DNA of 64,000 bases. Origin: Dyella sp. OK004. GTDB lineage: Bacteria; Pseudomonadota; Gammaproteobacteria; Xanthomonadales; Rhodanobacteraceae. The stretch is taken from the NCBI RefSeq assembly GCF_900114495.1, contig NZ_FOZI01000001.1:73132-137131 (forward strand). The letters are read 5' to 3'. Below, one piece after another: positions 44,301-52,775 of the stretch. Each line of letters starts with the position of its first letter. The stretch's first letter is position 1. The position numbers and the translations under genes are program-made. The notes beneath the pieces were generated by a model. That model saw only the letters and a program-made list of their open reading frames with translations. It had not been told where the DNA came from and did no database searches.

Positions 44301-45026
44301 TTAAGTCGAATGGATCCACGCCAGCAACGCCTGGGTTGGTGGCGAGAACGCTACCGGGCCCGTAATCAGCATGCTGATCATGATGATACCAACGCCCCAT
44401 AGATAAGCTGCGTGTACCCGGCGTCGCGTGAACAGGTCATACGCTGGCCCGGCGAGGGCAAACAGCATGATCACCCCGAACATCACCATTGGTGCGGCAT
44501 GCCCGAACGAGTCCATGGGTAACAGCCGACCAACGCCAGGCCCGAGGATCGACACCGTGGCGCACAGCATCAGTCGGCGATGCCAGTCAGCCTGGCGGCG
44601 AAGCTTCACGCCCGCCGTCACCAGGACGCCGAACACGAGGATGCCAAGGGTGTTCATGGCGAGGAAGACAGCCGGCGGGAAAAATGATGGCACCAGGTTG
44701 TCGTGTATGGCGAGGAAAGTCGCGGTTAAGGCCATGACCACCATAGCCGCCGCAAGGACCGCGCCCGCCAGGCCGAGGCGTCGATGAAGCCGGATCGATC
44801 CGCGAAGGACCAGTGCCGGCTGCATCACCAACAGCACGACCCACAGCGAGAAGATTGCGCCGTGGACATAGAGGAGCACAGGCAAGCTTGGTGACGCAGT
44901 GAAGTCATCCGGAACCGTGCGGGAGAAACCCCCAATGATTACGGCGGCCATCACGAGCGACAGGATCAGATAGAACGCCGGTCGCGTTCTGGGCGCCGCA
45001 CGACCGGCCACGTCAATGCTGGTCAT
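44301..45026 (-). CDS. Conserved integral membrane protein
   Basis: About 241 residues from the ATG at 45026 (GGGGAA 6 nt upstream). Six to seven helices; histidines in LLYVHGAIFSLWVVLLVMQ and SIRLHRRLGLAGAVLAAAMVV and the QADWHRRLMLCATVSILGPGVGRLL segment recur in this uncharacterised family. The histidines within helices are reminiscent of haem-binding membrane proteins, but no ligand is established. The 43972-44300 and 45027-45477 spacers hold palindromes and no supported gene. Confidence 0.75.
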   Translation of the reverse strand: MTSIDVAGRAAPRTRPAFYLILSLVMAAVIIGGFSRTVPDDFTASPSLPVLLYVHGAIFSLWVVLLVMQPALVLRGSIRLHRRLGLAGAVLAAAMVVMALTATFLAIHDNLVPSFFPPAVFLAMNTLGILVFGVLVTAGVKLRRQADWHRRLMLCATVSILGPGVGRLLPMDSFGHAAPMVMFGVIMLFALAGPAYDLFTRRRVHAAYLWGVGIIMISMLITGPVAFSPPTQALLAWIHST

Positions 45027-45477
45027 TACACTTCCCCGATATCGAACACCCCGGAAGAATCGTAGCCGACACGATTCGCCGCGGACAGGCATCGAGCGCG
45101 GAAATAGGTGGACCAGACGCTCTATATCGAAAGTAGGCGCCGACATTCCCCCAGCTATTGCAGCTCAGCGCGCGTCCATATCCGACGGGTGGAATAACTA
45201 TCGGGCGAAGAACTGTCCGCTCCGGGTCGGAAGCGGACATCTCACTCATCAGTTACTCGTCTAGTGCCGACACCACTAGAACATTAAATCCTGAGTGTAG
45301 AAACCATCGCCGGCGCATGTCACACACTCGGCCTACGCCAACCGCCTGACTTGACGCAGCAACCGTTCGTCACGGCCCAGCGCCCGCCCATCACCCATCG
45401 CATGTCACGCATACCGGCCCGCGCCAATATGGGATCGCGCACCTCCACGTCCCCATCCAGCCAGGGCCACCATCGCC

Positions 45478-45990
45478 ATGAACCACATCCCATCGAAATC
45501 CCTCCTTAGCCGTCGCGCAAGCACGCTGCTGACGTCGCTCGCCATCGGCCTGACCAGTGTTGCCGGGCATGCCGCCGACACCACGCACGCCAAGCCCGAT
45601 GAAACCGCTCACACCGAAGCCGCCGTGCTTGCGACGGAGGATCATTGGGAGCAGGCCGAAGGCACCGGCGACCTGATGTATCTCGAGCAGTTGCTGATTC
45701 CCGAATACCGCTCCGTCGGGTTCAACGGAAACGTTCACGCCAAGGCCGACATTCTTGCCCATGCGACGAAGAATCGTGATTCGGACAAAGGCATGAAGGA
45801 GATCAAGGCCTATCTCAAAGCGCACCCCACCGGACATACCGTGGTGATTAGCGGCGACGTGGCCATCGTCTCGTTCTACGACCAGACCCTCGGCCCGCAA
45901 AAAGGCGTGCGGTCCTCCGATGTCTTCGTCTACTACAACGGCGGCTGGCACGCTGCGTATTCGCAGCATACGGAGGTCGGCAAGAGCTAA
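45478..45990 (+). CDS. Secreted SnoaL/DUF4440-like protein
   Basis: 170 residues with a signal peptide (SLLSRRASTLLTSLAIGLTSVAGHA). The mature part is an NTF2-like cone: AAVLATEDHWEQAEGTGDLMYLEQLLIPEYRSVGFNG, VVISGDVAIVSFYDQTLG and SSDVFVYYNGGWHAAYSQHTEV. DUF4440 domains are found in enzymes and in ligand-binding proteins; no catalytic residues can be assigned. Plus strand, isolated. Confidence 0.82.
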   Translation: MNHIPSKSLLSRRASTLLTSLAIGLTSVAGHAADTTHAKPDETAHTEAAVLATEDHWEQAEGTGDLMYLEQLLIPEYRSVGFNGNVHAKADILAHATKNRDSDKGMKEIKAYLKAHPTGHTVVISGDVAIVSFYDQTLGPQKGVRSSDVFVYYNGGWHAAYSQHTEVGKS

Positions 45991-46043
45991 GTGCATAGCG
46001 GGGTCAGGCTGAGCTGGCCCCGATCTTGGTACGGAGCCTGGCC

Positions 46044-46289
46044 CTAGTTTCCTGGTGGTCGCAACTCGCAGCTATCGACAACAGCAGCAAGTTCATCCGC
46101 GTGCTTGGCGAAGCACGCAAAAACGGGCCTGGCATCGACCTTCAGTGGCCTCGTCTTGGTGTCGGCACTGGCAGCGAGGTCAGCGAGTTGCCATAGCACG
46201 TCGCGGATCTCGCATAACCGGCGGTACGCGTGCTCGGGGAGGTCGTAGTGCAGCGCGAGGGGCTGCGGCTTGCGTGCGATACCGGCCAT
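46044..46289 (-). CDS. XAC0095-like small protein
   Basis: About 81 residues from the ATG at 46289 (GGAGACACC upstream). The segment HYDLPEHAYRRLCEIRDVLWQLADLAASAD resembles the Xanthomonadaceae-restricted XAC0095 family as I recall it, helical and cytoplasmic. Its presence supports the taxonomic placement. Function unknown. Confidence 0.6.
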   Translation of the reverse strand: MAGIARKPQPLALHYDLPEHAYRRLCEIRDVLWQLADLAASADTKTRPLKVDARPVFACFAKHADELAAVVDSCELRPPGN

Positions 46290-46533
46290 GGTGGTGTCTC
46301 CTTGGCGTGGACTCGTTGGTTTCGCCCAGGTGCGGCACACCGTGCGCAATGCACGACGTGCCGCGGGGCGATCACAGGACTCAAGGGCTCACCGACGGCT
46401 CATGCGTGAGCGCCGGTGCGGTGTGATTGAAGAAGTGGATCGCAGCGTCTGCACTTTCCATCGAGGCACGCGGCAACGCGCCGGGTGCAACGGCATAAGT
46501 GGATTCGCATGGAAACGGCAGCGCCGCGGTTCC

Positions 46534-46635
46534 TCAATCGTGTTCGCTGATAACGCGAACCGCCCGGTTGATCGGTGAGGGTGCCGCCGAGGGGTTTGGC
46601 GGGCGAGCAAGTACCGTATGATCTGGCCTAGCCAT
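46534..46635 (-). CDS. Possible 33-residue peptide
   Basis: MARPDHTVLARPPNPSAAPS and then PINRAVRVISEHD, with a well-placed GGAGTTGAT before the ATG at 46635. Pro/Arg-rich and without a signal peptide. Supported only by the ribosome-binding site; may be chance. The interval 46636-46985 upstream shows no gene. Confidence 0.35.
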   Translation of the reverse strand: MARPDHTVLARPPNPSAAPSPINRAVRVISEHD

Positions 46636-46985
46636 ATCAACTCCTGTGTAAGTTGGTTTGGTTAGCGAGTCAGGGGTGCTCCAACACCTCTGGCTCGCGC
46701 TTCTACACTGCATCACTGCAATGGTTGCTTGCGTCGACGTGAGACAGACTCCGCGAGCAACGGAACGAAGCTAGCAAAAGATCAGATGGACGTCTGTAGG
46801 GATTGGACTGCACGCTACGTGCGGAATGTGTCGGCTGCTGGTGGTGTTTGCGAATGCTGTCTATAGGAGCGCCAGCCACTCCTCTGCTGCGAGCCATTCG
46901 ACTTGAGCTTCGTGGGCAGTCTGCGGTTCCGGGAGAGCTAACTCTGAAAATCCAATACGCCCGGGTTTCGCCGCCTTTGGACATC

Positions 46986-47450
46986 TCAGCGAGGGATGTC
47001 ACCTCGGTTTACTTCCCAGAAGGTTTTGCCCGAGTGGGATCGGTCAATGAAGTAGTGGTAGTTCCCCGAACGTATCGCGTCCATGGCGGCCACCGCGTCC
47101 TCGACTGTCTTTTTGTCGGTATGCGTCAGCAGATCGTGAAGTGTCGGCAATGCGTCCGGCCTCAGCGAGTAGGCGAGCAATCCGCACGCGCGATAACGCA
47201 CCAGGGATGCCCTGTCCTTGCATCCAAGAACTCCGAGTTGAAACGCCTCTTCGCTGATGCGAGCAAATCCCGTTGCGTAGAACAGCAGCGAAACTCTTGC
47301 CCGTGCCTGACGAAATTTCGGGTACGCCTCAAGAAAATGAGGCACGACCAGGGCGCCAAGTGGCTTTAACTTCTGCCATACGTCCTCATGCTCCAAGGAC
47401 GAAGGCGACTGGAAGCGCAAAACGTGCTCGTGAATTGCTGCAGTTTCCAT
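46986..47450 (-). CDS. HEAT-repeat-like hypothetical protein
   Basis: About 154 residues from the ATG at 47450 (GGAGACAG directly upstream). Helical repeats typical of HEAT/PBS-lyase proteins are visible: ISEEAFQLGVLGCKDRASLVRYRACGLLAYSLRPDALPTLHDLLTH, TDKKTVEDAVAAMDAIRSGNYHYF. It follows the YcxB-like gene by 22 bp with no palindrome between them, so the two form one unit. Function unknown. Confidence 0.7.
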   Translation of the reverse strand: METAAIHEHVLRFQSPSSLEHEDVWQKLKPLGALVVPHFLEAYPKFRQARARVSLLFYATGFARISEEAFQLGVLGCKDRASLVRYRACGLLAYSLRPDALPTLHDLLTHTDKKTVEDAVAAMDAIRSGNYHYFIDRSHSGKTFWEVNRGDIPR

Positions 47451-47472
47451 CTGTCTCCATGTCCCTGATGAC

Positions 47473-47955
47473 CTAACGAGAAGCGACCGCTTCGTGCCAG
47501 CGCTTGGCGTCTTGAAGAAAAGCCTCTTTCGCAGCCCGATCGGAAAATGCTCGCTCCGGAACAAGTATCGAATTACCGGAGGTACTGACGATCGCTATGA
47601 GGCCGAAGGCACTCTCAATCGATGCGACCTGCCCCCAGGACCGCGAGCCGGACTTTCTCCCAATCTGCGTAGACCAACCTTCGGGCCCCACATCTAGAAT
47701 GCGTTCCTTGCTCTTGAACATCACCTGTGGCCACGCCGCCATCAGGGTGATCAAAATCAACGCTGTCAGCAGGAATCCGACCAAGAGTTTGCTCGGCCCA
47801 AGCTTGGTGCCCGACAGCGCCACGATCATCCCAAATGCAGCTGCGGCGCTTAGTAGGTGCCACCACCAATACTTGGCTCGCCAAACACGCCAATACCACC
47901 GCCAGACCTCCATGCGGCCCGATCGGTAGCGAAGGGAATAGGTTTGCTCGCTCAT
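47473..47955 (-). CDS. YcxB-like membrane protein
   Basis: About 160 residues from the ATG at 47955 (MSEQTYSLRYRSG). Two helices (KYWWWHLLSAAAAFGMIVALSG; KLLVGFLLTALILITLMAAW) precede a PH-like C-terminal domain, LDVGPEGWSTQIGRKSGSRSWGQVASIES ... NSILVPERAFSDRAAKEAFLQDAKRW, the pattern of YcxB proteins. A longer ORF extends the N-terminus into the palindrome at 48028 (HVRFRLIADI) and is an artefact. Confidence 0.75.
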   Translation of the reverse strand: MSEQTYSLRYRSGRMEVWRWYWRVWRAKYWWWHLLSAAAAFGMIVALSGTKLGPSKLLVGFLLTALILITLMAAWPQVMFKSKERILDVGPEGWSTQIGRKSGSRSWGQVASIESAFGLIAIVSTSGNSILVPERAFSDRAAKEAFLQDAKRWHEAVASR

Positions 47956-48066
47956 ATTTTCCATACGTCGCGCATCTTCCATGGCCCCCCGATGTCTCTT
48001 ACTAGAGACCCATTGTGAGCTTGCAATGTCCGCTATGAGCCGGAAGCGGACATGCGAAGCCACCGA

Positions 48067-48327
48067 CTACCGCAACAAATGAACCAAATTGATTATGACC
48101 TCTGCGAGTACCGGCACTGCAAGCGCCGCACAAACGGCCACCCAAAGTCGCGTTTGCCTCGGAACCAGCGCCAAGGTTAGGAATGCCGCCGAGCAGGTAT
48201 ACGCACCTATCGCAATCGACTGATTGAGCCCACTCCATGGCCTGGCGAAAAGCAGGTATCCCACAGCACAGCAGGCGATTACCAACCGCAATCGCCAACT
48301 CAGGTTCCACTCCCTTGCCATCCCCAT
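48067..48327 (-). CDS. Small membrane protein (paralogue of 42931-43197)
   Basis: 86 residues, MGMAREWNLSWRLRLVIACC then three hydrophobic segments. Clearly homologous with the 42931 product (shared WNLxW, LRPWS/ARPWS and YxCxxAxxTLxL patterns), about 5 kb away. Each copy is bounded by a palindrome within 16 bp of its stop codon. Function unknown; the pair shows that gene-plus-palindrome units have been duplicated or independently acquired. Confidence 0.7.
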   Translation of the reverse strand: MGMAREWNLSWRLRLVIACCAVGYLLFARPWSGLNQSIAIGAYTCSAAFLTLALVPRQTRLWVAVCAALAVPVLAEVIINLVHLLR

Positions 48328-48402
48328 GCAGCCCTCTCTACATGTTTTTAAGAAAAGTATCGCAATGTCCGCTATGGGTCGATAGCGGACCTTGGCGTCA
48401 TG

Positions 48403-48795
48403 CTACATGACATGAATCTCGTTCAGCTTTATCTCCAAGCCCGCGTCAGTTTCAACGACAACGAACGTTGCCGTGAGATCTGATGCAAGGCCATCAATAT
48501 TGAGGTCGTACCAGATCTCCGCGATCTCGCCTCTCCTATTGCGAGCCCAGCGACTCACTTCTTTTCTCTGAGTGATGTCAGTCGGCTCGCCATACACCGT
48601 AACTCGTTGCGCCGGATCGCGCCGGTCATAGGCTTTGATTACATCTCGCACGAGTGAGGGCGACCATTTCATTTCAGGAACATGGCCGGTAAATGCGAAC
48701 GCGCCCTCATAGTTCTCTTGCTCCATGAGCGCGGCCCAGCGATCAGCAAACTCGATGAGCTGATCATCAGTGGCGGAGAGCGGCAGACGTTCCAT
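48403..48795 (-). CDS. Hypothetical cytoplasmic protein
   Basis: 130 residues, acidic and without signal or membrane segments: LIEFADRWAALMEQENYEGAFAFTG, VIKAYDRRDPAQRVTVYGEPTDITQRKEVSRWAR, EIAEIWYDLNIDGLASDLTATFVVVETD. The mixed alpha/beta pattern could be an NTF2-like or immunity-type fold, but I do not recognise it. Flanked by palindromes at 48367 and 48843. Confidence 0.65.
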   Translation of the reverse strand: MERLPLSATDDQLIEFADRWAALMEQENYEGAFAFTGHVPEMKWSPSLVRDVIKAYDRRDPAQRVTVYGEPTDITQRKEVSRWARNRRGEIAEIWYDLNIDGLASDLTATFVVVETDAGLEIKLNEIHVM

Positions 48796-48923
48796 TGCTG
48801 TCTAGCTCCTCGGTTAGCGAGTCCAGGTAAATCCTTGCTGACGTCCGCTTCGGGTCGGAAGCGGACATTACGCAAATGATGAGGCCTCACGAAGATCACG
48901 AGTGAGGCTCAAGAGCTCGCGGA

Positions 48924-49397
48924 TCAATGGCCATAGCTGATGACGCGTGTGATTTGCCATTTACCATGGTCGTTGCGCCACACGTGAACAAGCCGAGGTG
49001 TCGCCGTAAGTTCATCGGGCTTGCCCGGCTCCACAATCCAAAAGCGATGTGTGGCGATTTCGACCGCGCCGTAGTCTTTAATTGGATATACCTCAAGCGT
49101 CCCGGGGACTATTTCGCGTCGAAGTTTGGAAACATTGTTTGGGCCACACCGCCCCTTGAAGGCCGGAATCAACTGATCGCGTGTCGTCGTTACCGCATCG
49201 TTGTCCTGATAGAACTCTATGTCGTCCGCCAAGTAGCGCTTCCACGCTTCAAAATTGCAGGTATTGAAAGCATCGAAAAGCGCTTTATCAAGCGCCGCAA
49301 TGGTGTCATGCAGGGATGCAGGCGACTCCGCTCGCAGAGGAAAGGCTGCAATCAATAGCATCAGCGAAGAAGTCACAATCGCATGGAGCCTTTTCAT
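48924..49397 (-). CDS. Secreted NTF2/SnoaL-like protein
   Basis: 157 residues with a signal peptide (MKRLHAIVTSSLMLLIAAFPLRA). The mature domain TIAALDKALFDAFNTCNFEAWKRYLADDIEFYQDN ... RLVHVWRNDHGKWQITRVISYGH is a DUF4440/nuclear-transport-factor-2 fold. Second such secreted protein in the block (see 45478). Ligand unknown. Confidence 0.82.
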   Translation of the reverse strand: MKRLHAIVTSSLMLLIAAFPLRAESPASLHDTIAALDKALFDAFNTCNFEAWKRYLADDIEFYQDNDAVTTTRDQLIPAFKGRCGPNNVSKLRREIVPGTLEVYPIKDYGAVEIATHRFWIVEPGKPDELTATPRLVHVWRNDHGKWQITRVISYGH

Positions 49398-49558
49398 CGT
49401 TCGTACCTTTCTTCGGTGGCGAATTCAATTCTGAAGTGCATCACCTGATGGGGTGAAGCCGCCCAGGCGCGCTAGCCTGGGCGGCTTCACCGCCAAGCGG
49501 AACTGCACATGAGTGTGTATGTCCGCTTCGGGTCGGAAGCGGACCTCCCGGCGGTCAT

Positions 49559-49948
49559 CTAGTCTTCGCACTTTGACGGCACTGCGTCCTCGCCAAAATG
49601 CATCTCGACTGCCGTTCGCACCAAACCCGGATAAGCAAACCAGTATTGGCGCCTCGTAGCATCCGTCACGAAGTCAGCACCGTAGTCATTGATGGCCAAG
49701 CGGCGCTCGAACTCCGACAACGGGGCTCGATCAAAGCTGAGAAGCACGCGCCTATAGTGGGTCATCAGGCGCCTGAAATCTCCAACGCAACTGATTCCGA
49801 GCGCTCCCAGTTCTGTCACCAACTCCTCGAATGAACCATCACCGTAGTCATTCCTTCGCGGAAAGAGGTTCGACATAGCTTGGTGTATCAGGGCTCCGGT
49901 TAGGGGCCTTTCGTAGGCGATCCGCCTAGCGGGTAATCGACTCACCAT
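49559..49948 (-). CDS. Hypothetical protein
   Basis: About 129 residues from the ATG at 49948 with AAGGGGG upstream. Helical, containing RNDYGDGSFEELVTELGALGISCVGDFRRLMTHYRRVLLSFD and a C-terminal WFAYPGLVRTAVEMHFGEDA. The repeated patterns NDYGDGS and NDYGADF are notable. Not recognised; no signal peptide. An upstream extension reads through the degenerate palindrome at 49966 and is not real. Confidence 0.6.
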   Translation of the reverse strand: MVSRLPARRIAYERPLTGALIHQAMSNLFPRRNDYGDGSFEELVTELGALGISCVGDFRRLMTHYRRVLLSFDRAPLSEFERRLAINDYGADFVTDATRRQYWFAYPGLVRTAVEMHFGEDAVPSKCED

Positions 49949-50004
49949 TGCCCCCTTGTGGAAATATCCGCTCCGGGTCAAAAGCAGATACTTGTTCCTA
50001 AGCA

Positions 50005-50445
50005 TCACTGCGATTGTGCGGAGTAAATATGCTTCAACTCTGCGATGAGATGTCCGTTTTGGTCTTTCCGGATCAGGGCTTCCACGTCTAGCCTGGTCTT
50101 GGTGGGGCACACCAGTTGACCGAGTTTCTCGCAACGATCCTTCGCCAGTTTAAAAAACGAAGTCACGCTCTCATCGCCGCGCGTATAAAACGGGTCAACT
50201 ACATTGATCGATCTCGGCGGATTGCAGGCGTCGTCAAGAAGTGCCCCGTAGTACATCTCGTCTGTCGCGTAAATCGCCTGGATCCGAACAACGCGTGCCA
50301 TGAAGGCGTCCGGCCGCTGGACGACGGTACAGATGCTTGCCGAATCTTCATGCTGCGAGTCACCTTGCGCAGAGAGCGCCGGCTACAAGATAAAAAGCGG
50401 CAGGACCATCAGCATTCGGAAAAAGCGACTTTCGACGCTCGGCAT
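50005..50445 (-). pseudogene. Secreted hypothetical protein interrupted by an in-frame stop
   Basis: A strong ribosome-binding site (GGAGGGGG) precedes an ATG at 50445 that starts MPSVESRFFRMLMVLPLFIL, then a TAG codon, then PALSAQGDSQHEDSASICTV in the same frame, running on into the long ORF from 50301 to 50005 (MARVVRIQAIYATDEMYYGALLDDACNPPR). The stop falls within the signal peptide, so the exported product is lost unless it is read through. The mature domain has cysteines in DDACNPP, KDRCEKL and LVCPTKT. Family not recognised. Confidence 0.65.
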
Positions 50446-50589
50446 TTCACCCCCTCCAAGAAAAGCCAAACCGACCGTTTTGTGATGTCCGCCTCGGGTC
50501 GGAAGCGGACGTCAGGCATCTCAAGACCTGGCGAATCTATTTCCAGTTACGCATGCGGGATACGACGGTGCAATGATCGCCCCCTGACA

Positions 50590-50611
50590 TAGTTAGATGA
50601 TTAGCTAACTA
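50590..50611 (+). promoter_or_regulatory. ArsR-type operator
   Basis: TAGTTAG, eight bases, CTAACTA: perfect 7-bp inverted repeat 8 bp before the ATG of the ArsR gene. ArsR/SmtB repressors bind palindromes of this size overlapping their own promoters. No clear ribosome-binding site lies between it and the ATG. Confidence 0.6.
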
Positions 50612-50618
50612 TCACATC

Positions 50619-50915
50619 ATGAGCAAGGTATTCAAAGCCCTTTCCGATCCCACCCGCCGGCGGGTACTGCAGCTCCTGCGTAAAGGGCCGATGACTGCAG
50701 GCGATCTCTGCGACCAATTCAACGTTTCCAAGCCGACCATGTCGGCGCACTTCGCGGTGCTGAAGGAGGCCGACTTGGTGCACGCCGAGAAGGCCGGCAA
50801 GTCCGTCACCTATCACTTGAAGCTCTCGGTGCTTGAAGAGGCGTTACTGGGCTTCGTCCATTCGTTCGGCTTGGGCGCGGAGGCGCCGGAGCCTAAGAAG
50901 GAGACTGCACGATGA
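50619..50915 (+). CDS. ArsR-family repressor, autorepressor (SdpR-like) type
   Basis: 98 residues: winged helix-turn-helix with MSKVFKALSDPTRRRVLQLLRKGPMTAGDLCDQFNVSKPTMSAHFAVLKEADLVHAEKAGKSVTYHLKLSVLEEAL. It lacks the classical metal-binding ELCVCDL motif, so it is not an arsenic sensor of the standard kind. The following membrane gene overlaps by 4 bp (ATGA). ArsR plus small membrane protein is the layout of sdpR-sdpI immunity operons, in which the membrane protein sequesters the repressor. Confidence 0.88.
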   Translation: MSKVFKALSDPTRRRVLQLLRKGPMTAGDLCDQFNVSKPTMSAHFAVLKEADLVHAEKAGKSVTYHLKLSVLEEALLGFVHSFGLGAEAPEPKKETAR

Positions 50916-51289
50916 AAAAGGAACTGATTGGAAGTCTCGCTTGGGCGGGCGTCATGCTCGCCCTGGCGCTCGGCGCGACCTTCGCGCACAAGCTGGGCTA
51001 TATCGACCGCGACACAGTCACACGCGTGGTCATCGGCATTATCGGGCTCTGGATGGCCTGGTATGGCAACCGGATGCCCAAGACCATGGTCCCGGTCCCT
51101 GCCTGCGCCGGCCAGGCCAGGCGGGTCGCGAGCTGGTCCTTGGTGCTGAGCGGGCTTGTCTATGCCGGACTGTGGGCGTTCGCACCCATTCCGGTAGCGA
51201 CAACGGCCGGGACTGTCGCAGTCTTGGCGGGTATAGCAGTCACGCTTGGCTATTGCCTGTCGTTGCGAGCCAAGGCGAAAGCCGCCTAA
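50912..51289 (+). CDS. Small four-helix membrane protein coupled to ArsR repressor
   Basis: 125 residues with helices at about 8-28, 36-52, 70-90 and 93-115 (MLALALGATFAHKLGYIDR, VVIGIIGLWMAWYGNRMPK, WSLVLSGLVYAGLWAFAP, VAVLAGIAVTLGYCLSL). Translationally coupled to the ArsR gene. SdpI-like in layout and topology, though sequence similarity is not obvious by eye. A palindrome copy at 51331 follows. Confidence 0.75.
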   Translation: MKKELIGSLAWAGVMLALALGATFAHKLGYIDRDTVTRVVIGIIGLWMAWYGNRMPKTMVPVPACAGQARRVASWSLVLSGLVYAGLWAFAPIPVATTAGTVAVLAGIAVTLGYCLSLRAKAKAA

Positions 51290-51388
51290 TTCAGGCTCTC
51301 CTCGGGCTCGCGAGCTTGGTGGCCCGTGATGTCCGCTTTGGGTCGATAGCGGACGTCGCATAAGTGCCGCCGAACTTCGCCCGACACC

Positions 51389-51577
51389 CTAATCTTTCAC
51401 TGGCCAGAGTATTGCCTGCGCGACGACTACATGGTCTCCATTGAATGTCGCCGCAGGAGAGCCGTACAGCTCGTAACCAAGACTTAGTGCCTCGGACACT
51501 CGTTGACAGAATGCAGCATCATCCTTGCCCGTGAGCAAGCGATATCGAGGCAAGCCATTGGGCGGCAGATTAGACAT
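51389..51577 (-). CDS. DUF1737 protein
   Basis: 62 residues. LPRYRLLTGKDDAAFCQRVSEALSLGYELYGSPAATFNGDHVVVAQAILWP is the full DUF1737 pattern (YRxLTG, FCxRVSEAL, GYxLYGSPA, AQA). Small cytoplasmic proteins of unknown role, found in many proteobacteria. Bounded by palindromes at 51331 and 51617. Confidence 0.85.
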   Translation of the reverse strand: MSNLPPNGLPRYRLLTGKDDAAFCQRVSEALSLGYELYGSPAATFNGDHVVVAQAILWPVKD

Positions 51578-51651
51578 CTTGAGAATCCCCTAACGTTGCT
51601 TCACGCAATGGACTAAGTCCGCTCCGGGTCGAAAGCGGACCTCGCGGAACT

Positions 51652-52149
51652 CTAGTTGTCGAACAAATCCGCTGTCTTCCGAGCGTCATCCAGCGTATTT
51701 GCGGATATCCAGAATTTGTCACCATGAAAGGGGACTTGGATATAGCTTGCTACGACAACTTCTTGCTTTACCGTCAGTACTATTGGCTGCGGATTTCCGT
51801 GATCTGTAAGTTTTGCGAGCTTCAGAGCACTATCCGGATCGAGCTTTAGGATGACATCGAATTGGTCGAGTTTCTCGTTCTTGCCAATAGCTATCGCGAT
51901 TAGCTTCACGCCTTCAACCTGCTTACCTACGTCAATGCACTCGATTTGGTGCATATAGCCCACAGCACGGGCGGAACGTCTCAAATCGCTTCTATCCTCA
52001 CTCCGAGTCGTAGCCCCACAACCTATGGCGAACGCAACTGGAGCGAAGGAATGCTTCGTTCTGATGACCTCGCTATCGCCTGGTGCCGCCGCGGTGAACG
52101 CGGGCAAGCAGCAAAGAAGTAGTAGCCAAGACAATCCCTTCCAATTCAT
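51652..52149 (-). CDS. Secreted hypothetical protein, SecD-head-like
   Basis: 165 residues with a signal peptide (MNWKGLSWLLLLCCLPAFTA). The C-terminal stretch LDPDSALKLAKLTDHGNPQPIVLTVKQEVVVASYIQVPFHGDKFWISANTLDDARKTADL resembles the P1-head substrate loop of SecD, where a similar leucine/aspartate-rich strand order occurs. That resemblance is by eye only; it may be a stand-alone periplasmic relative. Confidence 0.65.
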   Translation of the reverse strand: MNWKGLSWLLLLCCLPAFTAAAPGDSEVIRTKHSFAPVAFAIGCGATTRSEDRSDLRRSARAVGYMHQIECIDVGKQVEGVKLIAIAIGKNEKLDQFDVILKLDPDSALKLAKLTDHGNPQPIVLTVKQEVVVASYIQVPFHGDKFWISANTLDDARKTADLFDN

Positions 52150-52250
52150 CCCTTGCTCCTATCGGTGCCTAGTGGTATCGGACAAATAGCCGCTTTGCGC
52201 CAGGACCGCTATGGGTCGGAAGCGAACGCCTTGCGATCTTCGCCCAAGCG

Positions 52251-52697
52251 TCAATTCTTCGGAATGTCGATCATGAACCCTGGTTCCTGTGCGGCCCGGA
52301 CTTGGCTATTGGACATGTGAAAATCAATGGGCGTGGCGACCGTTTCCCTCACATTCTCACCATCGAAAACACTGATCTTTGCCGCATCGTTGTCGAGTGG
52401 CGTAACGAGCGCCCTTCCTAAGAAGACCCCAAGATCTATGCCTGTGCTCTTCTCCGAAATTTCATGGAAGTTCGCGGGCCATCGGCCATAGAAATAGCGG
52501 AAAAGACGGCACGCGAGCGAAAGTTTGGTCGCCTCGTTCATGACTTTGGCTTGGTAGTCCGAGAGAGGATGTTCTGCGTAACGGTCCACTCGGGATGATG
52601 TGACTGTCGGCGGTGAACCTATCGATGCCGACTCACTGCTCTGTGCGAACACGGCACAAGGCACAAGCAGAAAAATAACCCCCAAAAATCTGTGCAC
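52251..52697 (-). CDS. Secreted hypothetical protein
   Basis: About 148 residues from a GTG at 52697 preceded by AGGGGGGGAGA. Signal peptide MHRFLGVIFLLVPCAVFA, then a low-complexity Ser/Thr segment and a domain with RLFRYFYGRWPANFHEISEKSTGIDLGVFLGRALVTPLD. An ATG 15 codons earlier is in frame but would bury the signal peptide. Not recognised. Confidence 0.6.
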   Translation of the reverse strand: MHRFLGVIFLLVPCAVFAQSSESASIGSPPTVTSSRVDRYAEHPLSDYQAKVMNEATKLSLACRLFRYFYGRWPANFHEISEKSTGIDLGVFLGRALVTPLDNDAAKISVFDGENVRETVATPIDFHMSNSQVRAAQEPGFMIDIPKN

Positions 52698-52775
52698 TCT
52701 CCCCCCCTGTAGAAAAGGTGACGCTTGATGGTTTCCAGGCATCTCCGTATGTCCGCTTCGGGTCGATAGCGGACC

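Noticed and set aside
46389-46640. 83-codon minus-strand frame overlapping the 33-residue peptide
   Set aside because: Arg/His/Pro-rich, typical of out-of-frame GC-rich sequence; the peptide frame has the better ribosome-binding site.
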